Source of the DNA: Gnetum montanum
Lineage: Eukaryota; Streptophyta; Gnetopsida; Gnetales; Gnetaceae
DNA length: 64,000 bases
Assembly (NCBI GenBank): GCA_015680685.1
Contig: MNCI01005245.1
Location: 775,622-839,621 of the forward strand
Reading direction: 5' to 3'
Shown here: positions 54,151-64,000 of the stretch, piece after piece
How positions within the stretch are numbered: position 1 is the first letter of the stretch
How the letters are laid out: the number at the start of each line of letters is the position of its first letter
Program-made: the position numbers and the translations under genes
The notes under the pieces: generated by a model
Databases searched by the model: none
What the model was told of the DNA's origin: nothing
The model's input: the letters and a program-made list of their open reading frames with translations, nothing else

Positions 54151-55214
54151 TGCTTTCCTACTACTCAAAAGGACTCTTGTTTGTAGCTTTGCTTTTGTCC
54201 TCTTAATTCTTGAGGTGTTGGAAGTCCAAAATAATTAGAAATAAATATAATATACATACACATTAATATATATAGTTAACATTACCTACCAAACTTGAAC
54301 TCAAGAGTCTTATAGCTAAGGTAACTTTTTATTATTTGTATTTTAATTATATATATATATATATTGAAGTTCGAAAAACTAACTAACCCATATAGCTTAA
54401 ATTAAAAACAAAAATGTACTCATAAATGTTAGTTTTAAAGCCCAATACCAATACCCCCCTTGCACTTCCTATACACTTACTATATTGCTAACCTAGAGGC
54501 ATGTCTTAAGCAAACCTAAATTTTCTCTCAAAAAAGAAAAAAACCACTAAATGTAATATTGGGGGTTGTTAGACCTCAAAAAAATTATAATAGAGGTATA
54601 GTTCAATATATATAGTCCAATTAGAACTTTATACCTCAACATTGCCCACCAGAATGAAGCTGATGACTTGTAAGTTTTAAATCAAGAGTCTTACCACTAG
54701 ATTAACACCTCATTGTTCCTCCCTACCTCCTACAACTATCGCAATAACCTGCTATATATCTTCTAAGAAACTAACAATAACCCATTAAAATATATTCACT
54801 AGTTTAACTATATATATATAGTTGAGAGAATCTTTTTCTTTTTCAAATTAAAAAAATTTTAGAATTGATTCACTCAGAATTGATTTTCATATTAAAAAAT
54901 TCAAAACTACTATAAAATAATTCTTGTCCATGAATTGTTTAGCCTTAAATTTTGTGTTGGCAATTGGTTGAGCCATGCAAAAAAATTCATTGCTTGGATC
55001 AACATTATGACAATAATTATTTATTTTTGTCTAGCTACTATTTTGGAAAAATGTGCATTGTTAATGAATTAAAGTTTTTTTTTCTTGGGAAAGGTGTTTA
55101 GAGGAGTATGGAGATCCTTATGGTTTCCATTTGATCTTATTCATTACTAAAGAATGACATGGCCCTAATCACTAGTGATCCTTGTCATAAGGATATGTAA
55201 ACTTGTTGGGAAGG
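54151..55214. other. AT-rich stretch with nothing recognised
   Basis: Contains AT dinucleotide runs (54350-54362, 54815-54822) and two related AATCAAGAGTCTTA / CTCAAGAGTCTTATA stretches (54300, 54688). No frame over 60 codons and no TE domain. Confidence 0.5.
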
Positions 55215-55219
55215 CTTTG
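55215..55219. repeat. GP-3 target site duplication (CTTTG), left copy
   Basis: Repeated at 61132-61136. Confidence 0.93.
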
Positions 55220-56054
55220 TGATGAGTGGCGAGGTACCCCTACACTCAACCATACGAATACAAGCATTTCACACATGATCTGGTCGAACTCCGTAGATGG
55301 GCTAGTTGTGGTATCTAGATAGTTACTCGTTGATCATAGTTTGTTGTCTTCCCACCTGGACTAGTATTTACTTTATCACATATGGTTTAGTCCAAAGTGA
55401 GGTGTATGATGTGGTTTCTAACATAGTGCTACTCCTAGGGGCAATTCAAAATAACTTTAATTAAGCTACAAGGAAAAGGGTGAAGGGAGTCTAAGCTAGC
55501 CTAAGTGCGATGAGCATCCATCCCTTAATCATCCATGCACATCTTGGACCTCGTGCACGACTACTACTAGGATTACCAAGCGCATGGCCTAGGTACGCTA
55601 CCAGGATACCAAGTAGTCACACTTAAATGGTCGTGATTAAGTCGTGCTCATTCAGTGTTTAAGGAGTTTAAGGTGAAGAGATATTAACTACGAAAGTAAT
55701 AGATAACAATAGCAATTAAATAATTAAACTAAGTGAATGCTACAATGATGAAGTAATCTCGATCTTTATATCTGGTCATGTGCATGTCCAAGTACGTCAC
55801 ACTTGAATAAAGGTGTCGTACAATTACAATCATCACATTGTGGGAATGCACTAGGAGAAAGGGTTGAGAAAAGACTAACAATGATAACTAATTTCTAACT
55901 AAAACAACTCCCTCTTCACTATGTGCCTAAGGTGTATTTATAGGCCTACATAGGAGCCATGATATCGCATATACGATATCACAAGCTAGGTCACGATATC
56001 GCATATGTGATATTGCAGGTGCGATATCACAACCTAATGAATCACGATTCATCA
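55220..56054 (-). repeat. GP-3 3' LTR (835 bp)
   Basis: Plus strand reads TGATGAGTGGCGAGGTA to ATTCATCA. GATATC palindromes at 55966-56030. TATAAATA on the minus strand at 55935-55942. Confidence 0.92.
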
Positions 56055-56067
56055 TACCCCCATGACT
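56055..56067 (-). other. GP-3 polypurine tract
   Basis: Minus strand AGTCATGGGGGTA, identical to GP-2. Confidence 0.88.
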
Positions 56068-58109
56068 AAATGAAAACTTGTCCTCGAGTTAAAAATGAGA
56101 ACAAGCCCCATTGATTACATAGTGGATAGGTATGAGATTATTACCTGACTAGGGATTTATTCGTGCTGTAGTGGAGAACTCAATAGAAAAAATTTGGGAT
56201 ACAACATAAAATTACAAAATTACAAAATCAAAAAATTGCAAAGTTATAAACTTTATTTGGCTCATGTCGTTCTAGGTGGCGGTGGCTCCTCCATGGGTTG
56301 CTTCCCCTTGTCTTGTGCTCTAGGTTTTGGAATTTGATGACTCTGAAGTAGTACCTAGAGCTTTTCCTCTTTCGTTCAGGGATCTTGTGCTGTTCATGTT
56401 GATGCTCCAATGTTTAACAGAGTTGGCACCTCCCATGGACACAGCATCTATAGGAACACTTGATTGGCCTTAACATGCCATGCCACAAATAGCCATCATT
56501 CCTCTTCATAGGCTTAGGCCCTAACCTCTCCACCTTTTTCTTGGCCAGATTGTGTAGTGACAGGAGGTCCTTGATGGATGTTGAATGATTGTGCCTCCTA
56601 CTTTGCATGTTCTACATGAGGTCCTTGGCTTCTGCCTCCCCCTAGGTGTTTAGTTGCACCTTAAGAAGGTCCTACTTGTCCTCTTTTAGGGCCATCTATA
56701 ATCATACAAAGATCAATTGTTAGTAAGGTTATTGAAAGAAGTTCAATTATTTCATCACTTACTTATTACCTTTAGTAATTTTTGAATTCTCTGCTTAGTA
56801 TGATTTTAGAGTTAGAAATTTTTTCAAGGAAGTTACCCTAAAAGTTTAATGTTGAACCTGGTTTGTTTAGGTGACACATCAAAGGACACATAATGGTTTT
56901 GAGGAAGGTTTAATAAAATGATGACAAAGAAAAGAATAGATTTGGCAATGAAGTACTTGGAGGATATAAAATGATGTGAGGGTAATGTGTGACAAGTGAA
57001 AATTACAAAAGTCATGCAAGTGGGTCCTCCCCAAAGCAGGTTCCAACCTATAATGCTCTTATGTAACCACACCTTAAAATGTTCGTAGGTACTAGAAGGG
57101 TTAAATGTAATCCACATCAGTTCCACTAAACACACACATTTAGATACCACCATGATGAGGTATAAATTCAATGGTACATAGGTCATGAGTCCCAATTACA
57201 TGAATAGCAAGATGGCATGAATTGTAGAAGGGAATGAAGAGAGCGGGACATGAGGTAACTGGCATAGGGCACAATGAATCCTTAGTGTAAGGCATGATTA
57301 ATGTGTCATTAACCAATTGTTCAAAAATCAAGACCAAGTCCATTCCTCTAATTAGTGACATCACATTGATTCATCCCAATGATAGACAATAATGAGAGCA
57401 TCATGATAGCAAGGTGTACGATCACTTGGCATTTTGTTCAAGGAAGGAGTGATTCAGAATTGCTTTGTGGCACTTTGAGCTTGATATTTTCTTTTTCTTT
57501 TTGAGTGGCCACTTTGGCACACTCTTCTTGCTCTCTTTTTTTTATTATTTTTTTGAAATGAATGCTTAAGCCAGAGAAGTTGCCTACCTTCAAGCATGGG
57601 TGCATGTCTTTCCAGTGGGATCCCCTTGAATAGCATTGAGTTTTCTTGATTGAGTGCCTTTTGATTACTCTTTCTCCCATTTTTCATTAGATCTACAAGG
57701 ATCTTAGTACAACCAAGCTACATGATACTCCTATAGATGTCACCAAAGAGAATCCACAAGTCCCCTTGATGTCACACCTTGGTCATTTCCTCTTGGTCCA
57801 TCCTTCTTCGCTTTGGGTATAATGAGCACAAAATTACTTTAAGTTTTGATGATTAGGAATATCATTGTACCTAGGGTAGAACCTCTTATTAATAGGATGG
57901 GTGAGTGGATGTTGTGGGCTTGCTATCCAAATAATTAGTCACCCATGGCTTAATAACATAGAACAACACCTCAACCAATGAGTCACATGAGTGTTTTGTT
58001 CATAGATGAGATTACCCATAAAAAGATAGAAAGATAAAGAAATAAATTAAAAGGTGAAAAATTGGAAAAAAAGTTGAAAAATTAAAGAAATGGAAAAAAT
58101 TTATTAATT
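56068..58109 (-). other. GP-3 3' non-coding region
   Basis: Partly collinear with 46600-48070 of GP-2. For example, a purine-rich AAAAAAAAGAGAGCAAGAAG tract at about 57525-57550 and an ACTAAGG...CTCTCTTCATTC stretch at 57230-57300 mirror 46705-46900. Short minus-strand frames here are not conserved. Confidence 0.65.
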
Positions 58110-60451
58110 ATGTGTTATTAGAATGGAGGATACCCCCCATAGCTAAATGGTTGAGCATGGCTAGAATTAATAAATGGAAGGTTTGGATCCAAGCATTTTG
58201 GAAACATTGGAGTTTGGTCATATCCAAACCACCAGGTGTCTTTTGAGGTGGTGGTAGGAAAATACCCAAATTGGAGTTCACACACTTGATTTTAGTAGGC
58301 ATAGTGGGGCAGATTATAAGATGTGGTCATGTGATAAGGAGCTAGCCCACTATGGCACCTGTGATTGTAAGATGGTATGCAAGGATCGATATGTCTCACT
58401 TTGTGGCTAGATTCACTGGGTCGCATGGTTGTGGGAGTATTGATTGGTGGCCCTGTTAAGGTAACATAAGACATTGGGTTTGAGGAGAAAGATGCACCAC
58501 AGTGTTAAACTTGTGCTAGGTTAGAGGATGCAATGGTTTTGGAACTGATATGTCCCTTTCGACAGTCACGTCTAAAGAAAGGTTAGCTTTGGTGTGGTGG
58601 GTTTCCACTACTGTTGTCAGTAGTAGCATAAGTAACATTTGTGGGTTGGCATTGTGGTGCAAATCCCTCTAGAAAAACTGGTGGTGATGTAGAAGGAGAT
58701 GAAGGATGAGAATATTATTGTTGAGAAAAAGTGTAAGGTACATGAGGCGGAAACCTTGGTAGAGAGGATATGAGTGGATAGTATTATGGAGAATGATAAC
58801 GATGAGGTGAAGTAGAGGATGATGATCTGGTTGGAGAAATAAGGTGTTGAACATAGTAAGCATTTGGCATTGGGACATAAAAAGGATATGGTTGGGTTAG
58901 TGAAGGCTTCCCCCATGACTGGGGCTTTTTCCATTGTGTTTGAACTTGATATTTCTGTATGAAATCTGGGTGTAACATTCCTCCCCAATGCTCATGTAAA
59001 TGTGACAAAACTAGGCATTGGCCTTTGGGGTGATCATACAGACAGATGGTACATTGATATGGGAAGTTGGCAGTTGAGTTCTTATTCTTATTATCTTCTA
59101 CCCTTTGTTTTGATTGTTGCGTGGTGTCCTATCCTATTTCTTGATTTGGAATAGTTGTGCCTCTACTATTGTTAGCATATTCTCCATATTTTCCATGCAC
59201 GCACTCCGTTATCTTATTAATCTTTGCTGCGATTTCATCTAGTGATTGTTGTAATGGCAAAGGTAGAAATAGTTGCACTTCCTCACGGTGAGTTGATTTC
59301 TCCTCTTTATGATTATGGACCTTTGCTAATTCGATATTTTGATTCCATTAAGAGCTTTCAACATTCTCCCATTTAGCCATTTCTCCTTCTTCATTTGCTA
59401 CCCTCTTAATAAGCTCTTGGAGTTGATGGGTTTGTTGCTTGTATAGTTGACCTTGGGCATACATCCTTAGGGTTTCCCTTGTTTCATTACGGAGCCCATC
59501 TATGATATGGTACATTAGCCTCTCCTCGGAGAACCCATGGCCTGGGTAGTTGTTTAACAATGCATAATATCTTTCTAAGGCCATGTCCAAGGGTTCATGT
59601 TACTCTTATTTCCATTCTTGGATTTGTCTCCTCAAGGCCAACACTTTGGCATAGGTTTGATATCGTTCAGTAAAAATTTATACCATTATTGGCCAACTAC
59701 AAATTGATTTTGGTTTTAACGATTTGTACCACACTTTTGCTTGGCCAACAAGTGTCATGGGAAAGAGCTTAAGTTTTTTCCACCCATTATCAATATTTTT
59801 CCATACATAGGCATTGTAGAAGGCTTGTAGATGACGTTGTAAATCTAAATCATAGCCTCCAGAAAACTTAAGAATGTTGTTTAAGTCAAGCCTAGGTAGA
59901 CAGCTTTCCTTATGATACCTGCGGGATATTCAAATGGCCTCTTGTATAGGCATTAGGATCTTAGTGGCTAGCATGGGTTCAAAATCACTAAGTTTGTTGT
60001 GATCTTATGCGTTGGGATGATGTTGTCCTTGTTCATGTTGGTGTTCTCGATTTTCTTTGTGGGCTGGATTTTTAGTTCTACACCGATCCCTTGAAAGATA
60101 GTCATCTATTTCATAATCTAACGTCGAAGGAGTAGAGGAAGAGAGGGAACTGTAAAACTCATTATGATCTTTGTAAGTCTTCCAATCATTCCCAAATAAG
60201 TTCTTGTTAGTTATCAAGAAGGTCCTAGGCCTTTCGGGCCTCCTCATTCTATGGGATGTCTCATCCTTACTAGAGGTGTCAGAGTTGGATGACAAAAGTC
60301 TTTGAGTATCGTTGGGGTGTTCATGAATGTAGGGAACTCCTACATAAGGTTGATTACTCCAAAATTTATCTTCATCATCATATAATTTTTTGGTTCTCCA
60401 ATGAATTTCCTTACTTATTGTTGCATTGTCAGAGTCTTGTGAGAGAGACAT
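58110..60451 (-). pseudogene. GP-3 gag, broken
   Basis: Frame from 60451 (MSLSQDSDNATISKE) reads 148 codons with an N-terminus unlike GP-2. It is then broken. Minus-strand 59900-59600 matches the capsid (GGYDLDLQRHLQAFYNAY, then W-K-K-L-K-L-F-P). Frame 59590-59348 has NNYPGHGFSEE and HIIDGLRNETRETLRMYAQG, nearly the GP-2 text. 59008-58784 has KPQSWGKP and NAYYVQHLISP, the Pro/Tyr-rich part. The zinc-knuckle remnant C-L-Y-D-H-P-K-G-Q-C is near 59010-59055. The protease is not seen. Confidence 0.82.
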
Positions 60452-60565
60452 TTTCCTGAACCATGTGTGACTTAATTAAAATTAATTTCTTTTCAAAGAG
60501 ATATATCATGAATACTTTGTTACAAAAATCTTATGTGATATAACTAATTTAAATAAGTAGCACCA

Positions 60566-60583
60566 TCCCTAGCAACGGTTCCA
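60566..60583 (-). other. GP-3 primer binding site
   Basis: Minus strand TGGAACCGTTGCTAGGGA, a decayed tRNA-Asp site. Confidence 0.85.
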
Positions 60584-60584
60584 A

Positions 60585-61131
60585 TGATGAGTGGCGAGGT
60601 ACCCTCGCACTCAGCCATATGAATACAAGCATTTCATGCACAATCCAGTCAAACTCCATAGATAGGCTAGTTGTGGTATCTAGATAGTTACTCATTGATC
60701 GCAATTCACTGTCTTCCCACCTTGATCAGTATTCATTTATCATGTATGGTTTAGTCTAGAGTGAGGTGTATGATGTGGTTTCTAACCTAGTGCTACTCCT
60801 AGGGGAAATGGAAAATAACTTTAATTAAGCTAGGAGGAAAATGGTGAAGAGAGTCTAAGCTAGCCTAAGTGTGATGAGAATTCGTCCCTTAATCATCCAT
60901 ATACATCTTGGACCTCATGCATGACTACTACTAGGATTACCAAGTGTATGTCCTAGGTACGCTACTGGGATACCAANGACTAACAATGAAAACTAATTTA
61001 TAATTAAAACAACTCCCTCTTCACTATGCACCTAAGGTGTATTTATAGGCCTGCACAGGAGCCACAATATCGTGTATATGATATCGTGAGCTAGGCTGCG
61101 ATATCGCAACCTAATGAATCATGATTCATCA
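60585..61131 (-). repeat. GP-3 5' LTR (547 bp, internally collapsed at an N)
   Basis: Same ends as 55220-56054 but missing the part corresponding to about 55615-55875. The N at 60977 sits exactly there. TATAAATA (minus) at 61040-61047. Confidence 0.88.
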
Positions 61132-61136
61132 CTTTG
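61132..61136. repeat. GP-3 target site duplication (CTTTG), right copy
   Basis: Matches 55215-55219. Confidence 0.93.
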
Positions 61137-61549
61137 CCTCTCTAGCTTGGGCCACCACCCCAATTTATGGAGAAGGGTTTAGGACTAGTTACATTTAGCC
61201 TGGGATCGGTCATTATGTGGTGTCTTGGTCATGTTGTGTGCTAGTGTGTCATGCATGCATTTATTTGTCTTGGGTCTTAATATGTGTGTGTTTCTTAAGG
61301 AATTCTCACTATACTTCTAACCATCCTCTAACGAATGTCATGACTTCTATTTTGAATGCATTTGCTATGAATGTTGAGGTATATTCCACCTTGAGTTCAT
61401 CTTCTTTTTGTAACTAATTTGGGACTCTTAAGTGGTGTCACATAGTGCTTTTCAAGGGTGATATTGTAACCCTTGGTATAAAAAAAAAACTTTGGAGAAT
61501 TACTTAAGGCATTTCATTTAGTTTGATCAAAATATTTGGGTAACTTTGT
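61137..61549. other. Stretch between GP-3 and integrase fragment
   Basis: Probably continues the DNA interrupted by GP-3 (before 55215). No domain recognised. The frame 61217-61417 shows no known motif. Confidence 0.4.
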
Positions 61550-62200
61550 TGGTTGTGGATTAGTTCAATTACCACGTTAAGAAGTCCTTAACCACAAGAC
61601 TCTCTCTAGTAGAGTTAGTCTTGGAAAGACAACAATCAATACCCCAATAGTTGGAAACCTCACATCAAGGTCTAAATCCTTTAATTAATGAGTTTGTGAA
61701 ATTTTGAATGGATCGTATCCAAGTGGCCAAGCTATACTTGGAGAAGTCTATCTAGCATATGAAAAAGTATGCTGATAGCAAGCAGAGAACATTGGAGTTC
61801 GATGTTGGTGAGTGAGCTCATTTGAAAATGCATTATGTAAGGTATATGAAGCTAAAGAAGGAGGCAAGTCAAAAGTTTTTGAGGTGCTATGATGGACGTT
61901 TCAAGATCATTTCTCATGTGAACTTGATTTCATACAAGTAGTAGTTGCTAGCATATCTACAAAAAATATCATTTCATATTCCATGGTTCTATGTTAGAAA
62001 ATTTCAACCTAGGAATGCTGATTTAGCAACATTGAGGTATCGAGGACTTCTAAACATAAAGACTATGAAAGAACAATGAATTCATTCCATCATTAATATG
62101 CACATAATTGGTTTTTCTCCTTAACAAAGATGGAATTCTTGGTATATTGGCAGGGCACATCATTAAAAAGGACACTTAGAAGAATTGGTGTACACTTAGG
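61550..62200 (+). pseudogene. Chromovirus-type gypsy integrase C-terminus and chromodomain, fragment
   Basis: Text 61710-61830 reads VAKLYLEKSI, then HMKKYADSKQRTLEFDVGE, the A-x-x-x-M-K-x-x-A-D-x-K-R-x-x-x-x-F-x-V-G-D motif before the integrase GPF/Y module. 61865-61930 gives LRCYDGRFKIISHV (Y-x-G-P-F-x-I). 61975-62010 gives HIPWFYVRKFQP (H-x-V-F-H-V-S-x-L-K-x). 62128-62170 gives MEFLVYWQGTS, the E-Y-L-V-K-W-K-G chromodomain core. RT and the rest of the element are not seen nearby. Confidence 0.78.
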
Positions 62201-62255
62201 TATTGTAAATTTTCACCCAAAGAACTACATTATGAACTGTATTTTTTTTGGCTCC

Positions 62256-62275
62256 AATATTAGATATCTAATATT
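62256..62275. repeat. Perfect 20-bp palindrome before GP-4
   Basis: AATATTAGATATCTAATATT, centred on GATATC, 23 bp before the inferred GP-4 LTR start. It may belong to the U3 of GP-4 if the true start is further left. Confidence 0.8.
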
Positions 62276-62297
62276 AGATACCTGATATTGGGGGCCT

Positions 62298-63080
62298 TGA
62301 TGTGATATCGAATATATGATATTGCGGGATTTATGCCAGCTTATAAATATAGCCCTTGGATGCACAGTTTGGGCATAAGTTTTGTCATAGCATAGTAGAG
62401 CTCTTATAGTTTTTCTTCCTCAAAGTTAGAATATTTTTCCAAGTGCCCTTACCAAGAGTCATTGAGTGTATGGATCTTTATTCGAGCACTGTTGTACCTT
62501 AGCATGGTTGTGTGTGTGGTAATAAAGATGAGCTTTTTAATAAACCTTGCAGTACTTTGGCTAGATTAAATATTTTATTTATGCATTTAATGTTTTATGA
62601 AATTTTATTTAATTTTTCAAGTAATTAAGCTAAGTTAAGTTCACTAGGCTAAATAGAAATTAATTAAGCACATAAGTATGACTACTTCGAGCATGTGCAT
62701 GACACTTAGTAATCCCAGCAACACTTAATGTTTGATAACCCAACAACATTATACATGTTCAATATGTGTACGGAAGTGGGATTGGATACTTATGTTAGGA
62801 TTAGTTGGAGATTAATTAGTTAGATTAAATTAGATATTAAAAATTACTTCATTTCTTTATTTTAAGCACTAAGAACATAAAACATAAAAAATGATAAAAA
62901 TCAGATGCCTCAATTGCACTTAACAATACCCTTGCATTTCACAAGTGTAATTAGGAAGAAAATGATTATAATGATTAGAACCAATATAATTGAAGGCTTA
63001 AGGTGTACAAAATTCAACTGGATCATGCATGAACAGTTGTGATTTGTATGGTTGAGCATAGGAACATTCACTACTCATCA
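62298..63080 (+). repeat. GP-4 left LTR
   Basis: Start inferred from TGATGTGATATCGA, compared with TGATGAGACGCGATATC in relatives. TATAAATA 62342-62349. The CCTTACCAAGAGTCATTGAG, GTAATAAAGATGAGC and CGAGCATGTGC phrases match GP-1 and GP-2. Ends CTACTCATCA. Strongly decayed. Confidence 0.8.
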
Positions 63081-63081
63081 T

Positions 63082-63099
63082 TGGCATCGTTGTTAGGGA
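63082..63099 (+). other. GP-4 primer binding site
   Basis: TGGCATCGTTGTTAGGGA, three to four transitions from the tRNA-Asp site. Confidence 0.85.
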
Positions 63100-63243
63100 T
63101 CTTTTGTTTGATACGTGCACTATCTAGGAACTTAGTGAAAATCATTTAACATCATTGGAACAAACCCTAAGGTCACATCATACACCAAAATAACAAAAAC
63201 AATGATAAAAAACACACTAAATTTTATTTTCTCTAATCCTAGA

Positions 63244-64000
63244 ATGTCTTTTTCTTCTCACAGGAGTGATTCTCCATCTAAGTTTGAGCGAACATCCAAT
63301 TGGAAAAAATTGGACAAAAAAATTTACTAGTGCCCCACCAATATAGGGTGGTATATGCTCATCCTAATGAGTATGTGCCCAACTTCACCTTCATCCTACA
63401 CCAAGATGAATAGATGTGGTGGTGGGACTTAGAGGGAAACATTATGTTGTTGCCTAATCGATCCATTCTTACAATGCTCCAACGCACTCTTATGAAGTTC
63501 GGTCTACAAGGACTTCATTCTGAATATGTTGTTTAAGATAGTGACACCAGGGAGCACCATCCCATAGACGCACAATATAAAAGGGATTAGTAGCAAGAGA
63601 AGCATTATGAAAGTGTGATGGGGAAATGGTCCAATGGATCCTCATTCTTGCTATACAAAAGAGATGGTGAGGGCTTCTTATCTGAGGGCTCTTCATTCAA
63701 TGATAATCCTCTCTTTTAATTTGGCCAAGAAGGCCAAAACTAGAACCTATAGTCTACTATCCACAATCCTGGCTCTACCAAGAATGGATCCCATGATCAA
63801 GAGGGATTTAGGGAGGAGGGTGATGGTAGGGATGAGGATAAGCATCACAATTGTGATTGGGGTTATAACCACTAATGAGGGAATAGTAGGCATTTTGGTG
63901 GTGCTATTCCTCCTTCCTCATTACCTTCATCATCATCTTCTTCATCTTCTAGCTCTGAATGCAACTACAAAGGGTGTGATCGTGATGGAGGTAACTAACA
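63244..64000 (+). pseudogene. GP-4 gag start, broken
   Basis: Starts MSFSSHRSD. Then Y-A-H-P-N-E-Y-V-P-N-F-T-F-I-L-H-Q-D-E at about 63354-63412 parallels the GP-2 N-terminus, including W-x-D-L-E-G-N-I-M-L. Stops have replaced Gln codons, for example TAG after HQDE at 63411-63413. The Ser/Pro-rich linker is visible at 63905-63955. Continues beyond the window. Confidence 0.85.

Larger units (their letters stand above)
55220..61131 (-). mobile_element. GP-3: GP-family element on the minus strand, protease region lost
   Basis: TSD CTTTG, LTRs 55220-56054 and 60585-61131, primer site 60566-60583 (minus), broken gag 60451-58110, non-coding 3' part, polypurine tract 56055-56067 (minus). The internal region is about 4.5 kb against 5.5 kb in GP-2. 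The gag capsid and linker align with GP-2, but I see no DSGSG protease motif. Old and degraded. Confidence 0.92.
62298..64000 (+). mobile_element. GP-4: 5' part of a GP-family element, cut by the window end
   Basis: LTR, primer site and gag start collinear with GP-1 and GP-2. The most diverged copy on this strand. Its right LTR would lie several kb outside the window. Confidence 0.85.

Noticed and set aside
54290-54700. Possible tRNA-derived SINE or tRNA (AATCAAGAGTCTTA stretches)
   Set aside because: No cloverleaf or A and B box pair could be built by eye.

Overview
The window looks like plant nuclear DNA from a species with a large, transposon-filled genome. The signs are several classes of plant LTR retrotransposon with plant tRNA-type primer sites, plant L1-like LINEs, low GC content with C-to-T decay, and no compact gene arrangement. 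A gymnosperm is possible, but the sequence does not settle the species. I found no convincing single-copy host gene, tRNA, rRNA or CRISPR array. Almost everything readable is a transposable element, and most of the elements are nested inside each other.

Layout. 1-1782: 3' part of a LINE (+). 1783-12769: remnant of a Tat-like LTR ('Tat-A' 3' LTR), split by a complete but decayed Ty3/gypsy element 'G1' (1893 to about 12739, +) with 2-kb LTRs. 12770-36618: body of Tat-A on the minus strand, in the order gag (35.5-33.8 kb), protease (33.2-32.4 kb), an 8.2-kb foreign or accessory block (24.1-32.4 kb), RT, RNase H, archaeal-type RNase H, and integrase. The integrase is cut in two by element GP-1 (14348-21147). 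36619-38415: Tat-A 5' LTR. 38421-49327: a second truncated Tat-like copy ('Tat-B': gag start, leader, LTR). Its LTR is split by GP-2 (41572-49127). 49340-49980: old solo LTR remnant of the GP family. About 50400-52111: copia LTR, primer site and gag start. 52112-54150: minus-strand LINE fragment. 55220-61131: GP-3 (minus). 61550-62200: chromovirus integrase tail. 62298-64000: start of GP-4.

The most interesting system is the GP family. It has four copies plus one remnant here. These are LTR elements with a tRNA-Asp primer site that encode only Gag and an Athila-type protease. A roughly 2-kb non-coding 3' region stands where RT, RNase H and integrase would be expected. GP-2 is structurally complete: 5-bp target duplication, both LTRs, primer site, polypurine tract and an unbroken 1,114-codon gag-pro frame. 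The family shares U3 palindromes built on GATATC, and GP-1 and GP-2 share a hairpin before the 3' LTR. GP-2 repeats an AGTCATGGGGG motif four times, with matching copies in GP-1 and GP-3. Such elements must borrow RT and integrase from another element.

Other notable points are two placements of the extra archaeal-type RNase H (before RT in G1, after RNase H in Tat-A), a roughly 185-bp tandem array with palindromic cores, an antisense intron-bearing gene remnant inside Tat-A, and several assembly artefacts at single-N joints.
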